From contig JAHQIW010004267.1 in assembly GCA_019055375.1 (NCBI GenBank), positions 23,559 to 87,558 of the forward strand: a stretch of DNA of 64,000 nt. Direction: 5' to 3'. The notes beneath the pieces were generated by a model. It searched no databases, was not told the DNA's origin, and saw nothing but the letters and a program-made list of their open reading frames with translations. Positions 59,101 through 64,000 of this stretch are shown here, one piece after another; within the stretch, counting starts at the first letter, position 1, and each line of letters starts with the position of its first letter. A program made the position numbers and the translations under genes. The stretch is from Parelaphostrongylus tenuis (taxonomy: Eukaryota > Nematoda > Chromadorea > Rhabditida > Metastrongylidae).

Positions 59101-60076
59101 AAGATTAAAAGTAGCCAAGCTCACACGAAAAATGGTCCGAAGTGCTTTGTGGATGGTGGATACAAAAGGTGCCTTGGTCCCACAGTATAAGAAAAACTTG
59201 CTCATGTATTGCTGACATCTTCTCTGTTAGGCGTCATAGTTTGGGTGGTGTGCGTAAGCAGACTAATATCTATGGAAAAGCAGACTAATTGGCTCGTAAT
59301 GCGAAGACGCGGCTGATAGAGCGAGGGAAAATGTGGTGTGTGAATGGGAAAGGGATTATTGGAAAAATAGGGAAAGAAAGAAAGAAAGAGAGAGAAGGAG
59401 AGAATAGGACAGAAAATTTGAACTAAGCCGAGACAGGGTTTTGGCGAAGAAGAGAGGCTAAAAGAAGAGGAGTCTTGATTAGAAGGGGAAGTAAACAGCG
59501 GTTATATGGTAGGCTTGCCTCGTTCACAGTGCTATGGCTTTTGATCTCACACAGTCTGTGATCAGACGTTAAACATATTATATGATGGTTCCATTGTTAG
59601 AAAGCTAATTTTTATTAGAAATGAATCCCGCGATTTTTATCTCTTTTCAGTCCTTTTTCGTCCTTCCAAATAGAGGAACACTCGCAGTGCAAGTACGATT
59701 CGGTATCCATCTTCGATGGGGGAGATACCGGTGCGTCACTTATTGGTAGGTTTCGCTTTTTTGACGAATTAAGGGTCCTGATTCCACGTCATTTTGATTA
59801 TCACAGGTATATTTTGTGGCGTAGTATCACCGCCGGTTGTTCATGTCTTCTACAAACCAGCTCTTTCTTTCGTTTACATCAGATGCTTCAGTGACTAGAC
59901 AAGGTTTTGAAGCGAATTATGCTTCAGGTGTGTTGCTGAATAAATTAACCCTCATTGATGTGTCGAAATAACTGGTACACTTTTTAGTATGCGGAGGCCG
60001 ATTGATAGCCGAATCTTCTCTTGGCCATATTTATTCGCATGCTACGTTTAGCGACAGCAAATATGGGAAAAGTCAA
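41156..60076 (+). CDS. nas-39: Tolloid/BMP1-type astacin metalloprotease (nas-39 type), partial at both ends
   Basis: This is a secreted zinc protease; family members cleave procollagens and TGF-beta antagonists. Exons by eye: ..41327, 42129-42252, 46038-46218, 47708-47854, 49474-49555, 51198-51311, 51542-51637, 51880-52037, 53175-53276, 54351-54490, 55103-55281, 56097-56248, 56314-56383, 58326-58487, 58546-58644, 58728-58823, 59651-59745, 59807-59927, 59988-about 60076. KRKR then [13 protein letters not shown] (cut near 41255) starts the mature protease. Zinc site [13 protein letters not shown] and Met-turn [10 protein letters not shown] follow. Then come CUB1 ([11 protein letters not shown]), CUB2 ([26 protein letters not shown]), EGF1 ([15 protein letters not shown]), CUB3 ([12 protein letters not shown]), EGF2 ([15 protein letters not shown]), CUB4 ([19 protein letters not shown]) and CUB5 start ([19 protein letters not shown]). 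This is the BMP1/tolloid order. Signal and propeptide exons and the CUB5 remainder were not found. Single-base indels break frame in exons 42129, 46038 (four), 49474, 59651 and 59807; splice phases otherwise agree. Confidence 0.93.
41860..42025. repeat. tRNA-like element (family T), eroded, in an astacin-gene intron
   Basis: TCAGTAGTAGTGTTATGATG (left end), GAAACTCCCATCTCATTCGAC, GCCTCCCGGCGAGGTTCAAAG and CTCAACATTCTTGGACTAAG follow the family order with an internal deletion. It ends about 100 bp before the exon at 42129. Confidence 0.55.
42630..42830 (+). repeat. Diverged tRNA-derived SINE
   Basis: ACAGCGCAGTAGCTAGAGTTGC resembles the SINE A box and head. Downstream similarity (GTCAAGGCCCACATAG, CTACGCTTACACGAATGG) is weak. 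Confidence 0.35.
42850..44090. other. Intron DNA without recognisable coding sequence
   Basis: The stretch includes a run of A followed by CCCCC near 43427-43445 and GC-richer DNA at 43180-43260 and 43660-43800. I recognise no exon, RNA gene or repeat family here. Confidence 0.4.
44105..44335. repeat. Dispersed repeat family D copy
   Basis: GTGCAGGTCCCAGTACTTTTAGC, GATTCGTCTCCTCTGCTGC, CTCTTTGCAATCTCGAGGGA and CAATTCCCGCGTCAACTTGCGG match the family order at 26155 and 28305. Confidence 0.7.
44740..45585. repeat. Long palindromic element (family F), indel-rich copy
   Basis: The right arm (GCAGATGGGAATTCAACTTATT, AGGATATAAGGCACAATTG, CTTTCGGCGAGAAATATATC, GGCGACGTGGGGGCATGTAG, CTTAGCTTTCGAATAGTTTACC) closely follows the right arm of the 46440 copy; the left arm is its eroded complement. 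Doubled letters (GTTTACC, CTTCC, GTTTCC) relative to sister copies suggest local one-base insertions. The minus-strand frame 44908-45144, with an HExxxH-like word by chance, lies in this repeat. Confidence 0.68.
45600..45910 (+). repeat. tRNA-derived SINE with many one-base insertions
   Basis: The copy follows the SINE layout (GATGCAGTGGTTAGAGTGC, CAAGCCATCGATCC, CTAGAAAGGATAAGCAACAC, GGACTGATCAATTTCGCG) and ends about 130 bp before the exon at 46038. Against the 12322 copy it has extra bases at many places, for example GGCTGGGTCCTCAGAC for GACTGGTCTCAGAC. Confidence 0.82.
46440..47270. repeat. Long palindromic element (family F), the best-preserved copy, arms about 400 bp
   Basis: Inner arms are nearly perfect: CATGTGCGCTTGGCTGAGGC and CAGTCACGTGCGCTTGG on the left are matched by the reverse complement at about 46882-46913. 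Outer arms continue outward with the matched pairs AAATAAGGTGAATTTCCATC, CTTTTATCCTGGAAAG, GGACTATTAGTAATGGTACG and CGCGTATATTTCTCGCC. The loop is only about 50 bp. A transcript through this astacin-gene intron could fold into a very long hairpin. Confidence 0.9.
47905..48060 (-). repeat. tRNA-like element, left half of family T
   Basis: TTTTTAGCAGTGTTGTGATGG is the family terminus. CTTGAGTCGAACCCGCGATGC is a minus-strand T-arm and GAGAGCATGTGC an A-box-side remnant. The right half is missing. It begins about 50 bp after the exon ending at 47854. Confidence 0.65.
48255..48355. repeat. Degenerate interstitial telomeric repeat, TTAGGC type
   Basis: A run of six-base units reads CAGGCT TAGGCT TAGGCT TAAGCT TAGGCT with later variants (TTAGGC, TTCAGG, TTTAGG, CTGAGG). 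TTAGGC is the nematode telomere unit. The array is about 100 bp, in an intron between astacin exons, so it is interstitial rather than a chromosome end. Confidence 0.8.
48430..48690. other. GC-rich island inside an astacin-gene intron, with a B-box-like end
   Basis: The stretch is GC- and CpG-rich (CGGCGTCGTCGCGTTTCGTG, GCGAGCGGCCGGCCCGTAG) in AT-rich surroundings. It closes with GTTGCTGGTTCGACCCCTAA, which resembles a pol III B box. I cannot tell whether it is a repeat head, an internal promoter or an inserted element. Open frames on both strands follow from the base composition. Confidence 0.4.
49220..49462. repeat. Palindromic element, arms about 105 bp, adjoining an astacin exon
   Basis: The left arm CGACTTCCGCGGACCCTAACTGGGC, CCCCGATTACCCGCCGACTA and the right arm TAGTCGGCGACTAATCGGG, GCCCATTTAGGATCTGCGGAAGTC are inverted. 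The right arm ends about 12 bp before the acceptor of the exon at 49474, so the 49338-49520 frame joins repeat to exon in the wrong phase. Confidence 0.82.
50028..50216 (+). repeat. tRNA-derived SINE, shortened
   Basis: GGGTGGCGCAATGGTTAGATG (A box), GACAGTTCGATTTGCGC (B-box region), GCAAGCCTACCTTCC, GTGAATTGGTACCGGAC and GTGGGAGGATAGAAGCACC follow the SINE order. The tail is cut to CGCCGCATCCCTAAG. Confidence 0.8.
50218..50397. repeat. Short palindromic element with GTCTAAC/GTTAGAC motifs
   Basis: GGGACCATGGACCCAACC at the left and GGTTGGATCCATGGTCCC at the right are inverted, followed inward by CTGCGTGTCTAAC and GTTAGAGACGCAGG. Further inward, GGCGTGTTGCG pairs with the GACGCAACACGCC segment. 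It directly follows the truncated SINE. Confidence 0.8.
50715..50935. repeat. Palindromic element with GTTAGACGC motifs, related to 50218
   Basis: The arms ATCCCTTTCGGCCCC with AATTGGCAACTCTGGACGGT and ACCGTCCAGAGTTGCCAGTT with GTGCCGAAAGGGTTAA are inverted. The core repeats GTTAGACGCAGCAAG and GGGTTAGAGATGCAGG, as in the preceding palindrome. Confidence 0.8.
51665..51785 (-). repeat. tRNA-like relic of family T, in CUB1 intron
   Basis: On the minus strand, AGCCCCGGTAGTACAGTGGTAAG reads as an A-box-like half and GACGCAAGTTCAACTTCCGTCC as a T-arm. No terminal inverted arms are left. Confidence 0.55.
52076..52147 (+). pseudogene. Possible decayed duplicate of a CUB2 exon (72 bp, phase 0/0)
   Basis: Between AG at 52074-52075 and GT at 52148 lie 72 bases reading [27 protein letters not shown]. 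This resembles the real CUB2 exon at 53175-53276, which begins [10 protein letters not shown] and ends EVVYFH: same YPD(G/A)(F/Y) start, same hydrophobic-FH end, same phases. An in-frame TGA and a missing 30 bp mean it cannot replace the exon as written. It could be an old tandem exon duplication, or chance similarity over a short stretch. Confidence 0.35.
53500..54290. repeat. Palindromic dispersed element (family F-like, second subtype), in CUB2 intron
   Basis: Blocks GGTGAAGCGTAATTTTCTTTCGG, GGCCTCTAGAAATCAAACC, TTATTTTGCTGCTACAGCGC and GAGAGGGCTTTCTAAGGAA recur at 34240-34890. GCTATTGAATGATTATCAAAAAG on the left recalls the inverted ATAATCATTCAATAGC at 57690. Boundaries are approximate; the next exon starts at 54351. 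Confidence 0.5.
54637..55039. mobile_element. Mariner-type MITE, 403 bp, TA target duplication
   Basis: TTGGGTTGGCAAGAAATTTTG at the left and the complement AAGTTTGCTTGCCAACCCAA at the right are terminal inverted repeats, and both ends are flanked by TA. Internally, GATATGTAACACTTATTCAT and ATGTATAAGTGTTGTATATC, and TAAGATGGAATT and AATTCCATCTTG, are also inverted, so most of the element is one imperfect hairpin. No transposase is encoded. It lies in the intron between exons 54351 and 55103. Confidence 0.9.
55320..55545 (-). repeat. Dispersed repeat family D copy, reverse orientation, in EGF1 intron
   Basis: The plus-strand frame gives [19 protein letters not shown] followed by TNRM, matching AVETTREVFEEIVEDECE at 40275. 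Upstream GAACGCCCTAGCCC also recalls that copy. It begins shortly after the exon ending at 55281. Confidence 0.62.
55740..55860 (+). repeat. Dispersed repeat family D copy, 5' block only
   Basis: GTGCGGACCACAATAATTCTAG, CAATTCGTTTCCTCGC and GTGGTTGTTTCGACTGCTGTTT form the reverse complement of the conserved AVETT-type block. Confidence 0.6.
56640..56735 (-). repeat. tRNA-derived SINE head
   Basis: On the minus strand, AGCGCATTTAGTGCAGTGGTTAG is an A-box head followed by GAGCTACTCTACGACAG. The B box is replaced by ATGGTTCAGCATCACGC. Confidence 0.5.
56880..57165 (+). repeat. tRNA-derived SINE, B box and body preserved
   Basis: GAGGTTCGTTCCCGCCTC (B box), CACTAAGCCTTCCACCC, CTGTGAACTGGCC, GTGTGGGAGGATAGCAGCAC, CGAGTCATTGTAAAGG and GAGGGATTGAACAATGCCGAG follow the SINE order. 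The A-box head is eroded (GTGTCACTTAGTGTGTTG). The minus-strand frame 56806-57123 is a repeat shadow. Confidence 0.78.
57335..57412 (-). repeat. tRNA-like relic of family T
   Basis: GCGGGTGTTGGAACTCGCG is a minus-strand T-arm-like hairpin preceded by TTATATGCAAAATTTTCGAC, as in other family T left halves. The rest of the element is missing. Confidence 0.45.
57590..58275. repeat. Palindromic dispersed element (family F-like, second subtype), in intron before EGF2
   Basis: On the left ACTTTTGATAATCATTCAATAGC and TTTCTGAAAAGGCTTTCATAG are the approximate complement of CTATAGAATGATTACTAAAAGT and CAAGGCCTTTTGAGGAATC on the right. It ends just before the exon at 58326. Confidence 0.62.
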
Positions 60077-60099
60077 GTTTGTTGCAAGAACGGCTATTT

Positions 60100-61460
60100 A
60101 TTTGATACATAGCGCTCGATACTCAGTTTTGCATGGCTGCCAGGTGGTACATCTCTGAATCTAGCATCGTTTATGCATTTGAAACAAGTCGTTCGTTTTT
60201 CGTGCATCGCTATCAGTTTAATCGGCATATGTTAAGAACGCTGCTGGTTTTGCAGTAATAGGCCGGAATTTTTTTTGAGGACTAGAGGTTATCAGGATTT
60301 GATATCTAGATCTTATAGAGGGGACATTTCTTTATAGCTCTAAGATTATGTAGAACTTTCTGACTTATTATTTCTATATGTTAAGTGATGAGACCTCACA
60401 TTTTGTGATCCCAGCAATTCTTTCATTCGACTCGTTCAATTGCATCCATGGTCCACTGATGCCTTCAAATTCTGCGTGGGTTCTTCCAAATGCTCAACAG
60501 TTTCGTTCCTAATTGTGAGCATCATGGAATGGCGGCAGGGTAGGATCTTCCTGAAATTATGGCTTAATTTTAAATTTCTCCAGTAAAATGAATTTCTCAA
60601 GTCTTCACGAAATCAGGAAGTCATGTATCCTTTTTGTTCTTTGAAAAGTGATTCCTTGACGAGATTAGCACCAGGTACTTTATATTGGAGAGGTCGGGCG
60701 CTGATTGAGCGTAGGTGGGGTTAACAAGTGTCTTGCTCGTCACATTGGCCGATATCTTTACACTACACGCGCCGATAAAAATGTAGTTCTTGTTTTTAAC
60801 GAAAGAAAAAAAATAATTTTGGTATTGAATACCTTTTGGTGGCTATCATTCCAATCATAATGTTCACTATAGCTGAAATGTGTTTTCTAAATGGCTCAGA
60901 TGCTACTAACCGCGTATGAACACAGAATGAAATGAAAACTGATAGAGAGGAGTAATTATGAAATACAAAACGATGTGTTGCGAGAAGCAATTATCGGTGA
61001 GATCAAAGATAATTCGGTCTCTGCATTAAGACTGAGGTTACCAAACCGCCCGTCAGTTAGCTATATCCAATAGTATGACGATTTCGAGACGGTATTTACT
61101 CTCTTTAACCTTTTATGGACCGCGAGGATCATTTTGTCCCTCAGCTCATCCGGCGTCATTCGAACGGCTATGAAGATTGATGCGCGTCTTCAATAGAGAT
61201 TCGACTGATCAAAGGTATTAAGGAAGCATTGTTAAGAATAAATGGTGGAATATTAGTGAGTAAAATTGGTTACCGATGCTTGTTAGAATCGTGCATTTTC
61301 TAACAAACAAACCAAATCGTAGCGTAAAGGACATATTTGAGCAGTTTTTTGAGTATTTTTCCTTATTATATTTATAATGTTTGTAGCCAACTGATAGCTC
61401 GAAAATTCTGTTTTCAATATTGTTTTTGGTTCACAAAAAACTTTCATAGTACGTTCCACT
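60100..61460. other. Region 3' of the last exon found; no CUB5 continuation recognised
   Basis: After [18 protein letters not shown] (59988 exon) the protein should continue with a C-x-W strand, a Cys-x-Tyr-Asp block and a CG loop. LPGGTSLNLASFMHL near 60150 is faintly CUB-like but follows a stop without a clear splice site. A family D fragment lies at about 60405-60545 (GATCCCAGCAATTCTTTCATTC). The remaining exons may be beyond the window. Confidence 0.4.
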
Positions 61461-61469
61461 CATAAAAGA

Positions 61470-62370
61470 AGAAGAGGTTCTTTTTGATTATAAGAGAACA
61501 AATGAAAAGCCAGTCTCATTTGCTGGAGAGGAACTTTTCAAAGGAGTGCTACTAACCACTAGAAGCCTGAGATTTGAAGCTACCTCCCCACGCCGCAGGT
61601 TTTTCAAATAGCCTGTAATAGCTTTGTAGCATCCAGATCAGAATTAATGCCTTAACTTTGCTCTTTGCATTCATTTTTATCAGGCGCTTTTTTTTTTTGG
61701 AAGCCCAAAAGCATATCATGGGTAGAGGAATTTCCGTAGTATCTTATTCACTTCGTTTTATTTTGGAGTGTCTTTCAAAGCGAAGGAAAGATTCTCAATT
61801 GAATGACAAAATATCAATCGTTCCGCCTCGCTCCGCCCCTGACACGTCCTTCGCCTTGTTGAATAGCCTGTAAACAACGTTACCAAAAATGTAAAACTCG
61901 ATCTTATTTTCTTTGCTAAACCTTATTTCAGAGAAGTAAGCACATTGCTATAATAAGAAATCATTATGTCCATCAGATGATTACTAATAGTCTAGAGAAA
62001 GAGCTCTGTCCGGCGAGGTTTAAAGCATAATTAAAGGACCAGTGAACATCAACAAATCAAATGAGCTTTTTTAAAAGCAAAACACATTTTTGAATTCTCT
62101 GGATCTTGTGCTATAGTTGGAGTACTAGCGCTGTGGGGAAGGCGTTTTGCCTAGCGAAATATAAGCGAGATCAGATTCCAAAAAACACGTGAGTCTATGA
62201 AACATCATTTCTTTGAATGTTACAATGCTATAAATGGGCGTTTTGAAAAGCCGGCGACATGGGGCTGTAGCCACAAGTCTCAGCTTTCGAATGGTTGCTA
62301 GCACTCCTATGGGAAAGTTCTTATCCAGAGAATAAGATCAGTTTTTATTTGGTCCCTTATAATCAAATTG
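61470..62370. repeat. Long palindromic element (family F)
   Basis: The left arm (TTGATTATAAGAGAACAAATG, TTTGCTGGAGAGGAACTTTTC, GTGCTACTAACCACTAG) is the complement of the right arm (CTTTCGAATGGTTGCTAGCACT, GAAAGTTCTTATCCAGAG, GGTCCCTTATAATCAA). The block GAAAAGCCGGCGACATGGGGCTG is diagnostic of the family. Confidence 0.75.
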
Positions 62371-62569
62371 AACCGAAAAAGTTAACGTTATTGTAATCGG
62401 AGTTCCTTCTTAAAACTTCAAAGTGGCTTTTTTGACATAGTGAGGTAAAATTCTGATTCCAAGCAAACTTCGTCACTACGAATATGTTACTGGAGATTTA
62501 GATAAACATGTTTTTAGTAAAAAATGGCGCTGTTTTAAAAAATTTGTGCATTTGTACGAATTTTGTAGA

Positions 62570-63460
62570 AGTATGGCGTTCTGCGAAACGTGCTTATGAG
62601 TCCTTGGTTTTATTCTAGAGAGAGTTAATAGACTATTAGTATTTATTCGATAGCTTGAGTAATGAAGAACTCAGTACTGCCTTGGTTTCTGAAGAGACTA
62701 TCCTAGTATAGGAAGAGTCTGTACATTTCTGTAGAGACCCTAACTCCTGAAGTAAACTAATAATCGAAAAAATTGCTTGTTGTAGTCGATAATGTGGCAT
62801 CGCACGCAGTGTGCGGTATCATTTTTGGCAAACAATTCGTTGTTTTGTAATAGTTTTGGCATGTTTCAACCAAAAATGGCCTCAGTGGAATTTTTCCTTT
62901 CACATTTTGCCATCTACCAACAATTACATTCTTCTTAGTGATGACATAAATCTAAATTTCATCAGAAACCGACCACATTGTCCTTGAAGCTCGCCCCAGC
63001 TAGCGCTATTCGTAGCCTTGAGGACCGATCGCCAGTCGATAATGACCGCCGTTCGCAAAAGATTAATCCTTAGGGACGACGTGTATCAGCTCAAGCACAC
63101 GATTGTTTGAAGGCCTTTCTCGCTGCAGAAAAGTTTTCTCTGAGACATTTGGTAATCATTCGGAAGCTTGGATCTCTGCGATTCCAAAAAACCTGTTTAG
63201 CTACAAAAAAAGCTTTCTTATTACGTTGTAACAGCGAAAACAAAATTACCTTTCACACTCAATTTTCTTCATTTGCCCTGCTGGGTCCGCTGTATGGTTC
63301 TCTCACTAAAGTTTCAACACTCATTAGATAGCCCAGATCTCGAGGATTCTGATGATGAAGTTGTTTTTTTTTTTGAGAGCTGCCATATAACGCCGTAAGA
63401 ACGAAAAGAAGATCACATTCAACGCCTAAAATGCTGTCCCGCCGCTCAGACGTCATAGGT
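62570..63460. repeat. Palindromic dispersed element (family F-like, second subtype), partial
   Basis: Blocks GTAACAGCGAAAACAAAATTACC, GTATGGTTCTCTCACTAAAG, ACACTCATTAGATAGCCC and GAACGAAAAGAAGATCACATTC resemble those at 34240 and 57590. Boundaries and arm pairing are uncertain. Confidence 0.4.
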
Positions 63461-63469
63461 GGTTTACTG

Positions 63470-64000
63470 GTTATTATAAGTAAAGTTTATAACTCAGGGG
63501 TTTCTTATCGTTACATTAAGGATGTAATATCACGAATGACCCTTCCACGAAGTTTTTTGAAACCAAGATAGCTACTCTTGAAATCCTTCATTTTTCAGCG
63601 TAAATACCACATCCCTGTACAAAAACAAAAACTTCCAATCCCTATTGAGCACATGTCTTGCGAGAACGTAGCTTGAAAACACATCTACAACTGAACATCT
63701 CTAATCGAGGTTTATGTGGAGGTATTTCTAGAATGTAGCTCGAGTGAGTTTAGGAAGAGAGCGCGTTTATCAATTGCGCGTGATGCGTTACTTTCCCTAT
63801 CAGCACCCATATTCGAAAAAACGTATTTTCCGCTCTTTGTAGACATTTTAGTCGTTAATCGATATCTCAAATCTCGAAAAATTACTTAAAAAAAATATGT
63901 TCTTTTTTTCGCAAGGTCACTGTGTCACACTGTAACAGGGAAAACAATGCGTTATTTGACGTTGAGCATCTTTCGATGAGCAACGCTTTTCCTCAGAAAA
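63470..64000. other. No recognisable gene or repeat
   Basis: AT-rich DNA with no conserved peptide, tRNA-like fold or obvious repeat similarity. Confidence 0.35.

Noticed and set aside
58847..59215. Overlapping frames between CUB4 exons as extra coding sequence
   Set aside because: They follow the donor at 58824 without CUB features, and both strands are open at once; likely intron.
61060..61110. A YDDFE word as the missing CUB5 Cys-x-Tyr-Asp exon
   Set aside because: There is no Cys at the expected position, no acceptor in phase and no following CG loop.

Overview
The window looks like nuclear DNA of a strongylid (clade V, possibly hookworm-like) nematode. It has small exons with GT/AG introns, a degenerate stretch of the nematode telomere repeat TTAGGC, RTE and Penelope-like retroelements, mariner relics, tRNA-derived SINEs and very many palindromic (foldback) elements. 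The species assignment is an inference; no sequence search was possible.

Layout. 1-1.8 kb: Penelope-like element (reverse transcriptase plus GIY-YIG) with a hammerhead-like motif behind it. 2.0-3.6 kb: a 188-bp satellite. 3.9-21 kb: gene-free and built of repeats, including a 5'-truncated RTE LINE with a clean target-site duplication inside an older repeat, tRNA-like foldbacks, SINEs, a mariner relic and a 157-bp tandem array split by a SINE. 21.5-32.0 kb: a complete nine-exon twinfilin gene, + strand. 32-41 kb: palindromes plus Penelope and mariner relics. 41.2-60.1 kb: most of a tolloid/BMP1-type astacin metalloprotease gene (nas-39 type), + strand, with the order propeptide end, astacin, CUB1, CUB2, EGF1, CUB3, EGF2, CUB4, start of CUB5. 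60-64 kb: repeats; the last CUB5 exons were not found.

The two host genes are unrelated in function: twinfilin is an actin-monomer and filament-end regulator in the cytoplasm, while the tolloid-type protease is a secreted processor of matrix and growth-factor precursors. They share strand and architecture, with short conserved exons separated by introns filled with foldbacks, SINEs and tRNA-like elements.

Main caution: both conserved genes carry single-base indels, often in homopolymers, that break the reading frame while leaving splice sites and flanking residues intact. The cluster is worst at 42-50 kb. This fits consensus errors in a long-read assembly better than pseudogenisation, but it cannot be settled from the sequence alone. 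The most unusual signals are a family of foldbacks carrying outward-facing tRNA-like sequences at their ends, hammerhead-ribozyme-like cores in Penelope-associated palindromes, and a decayed duplicate of a CUB2 exon.
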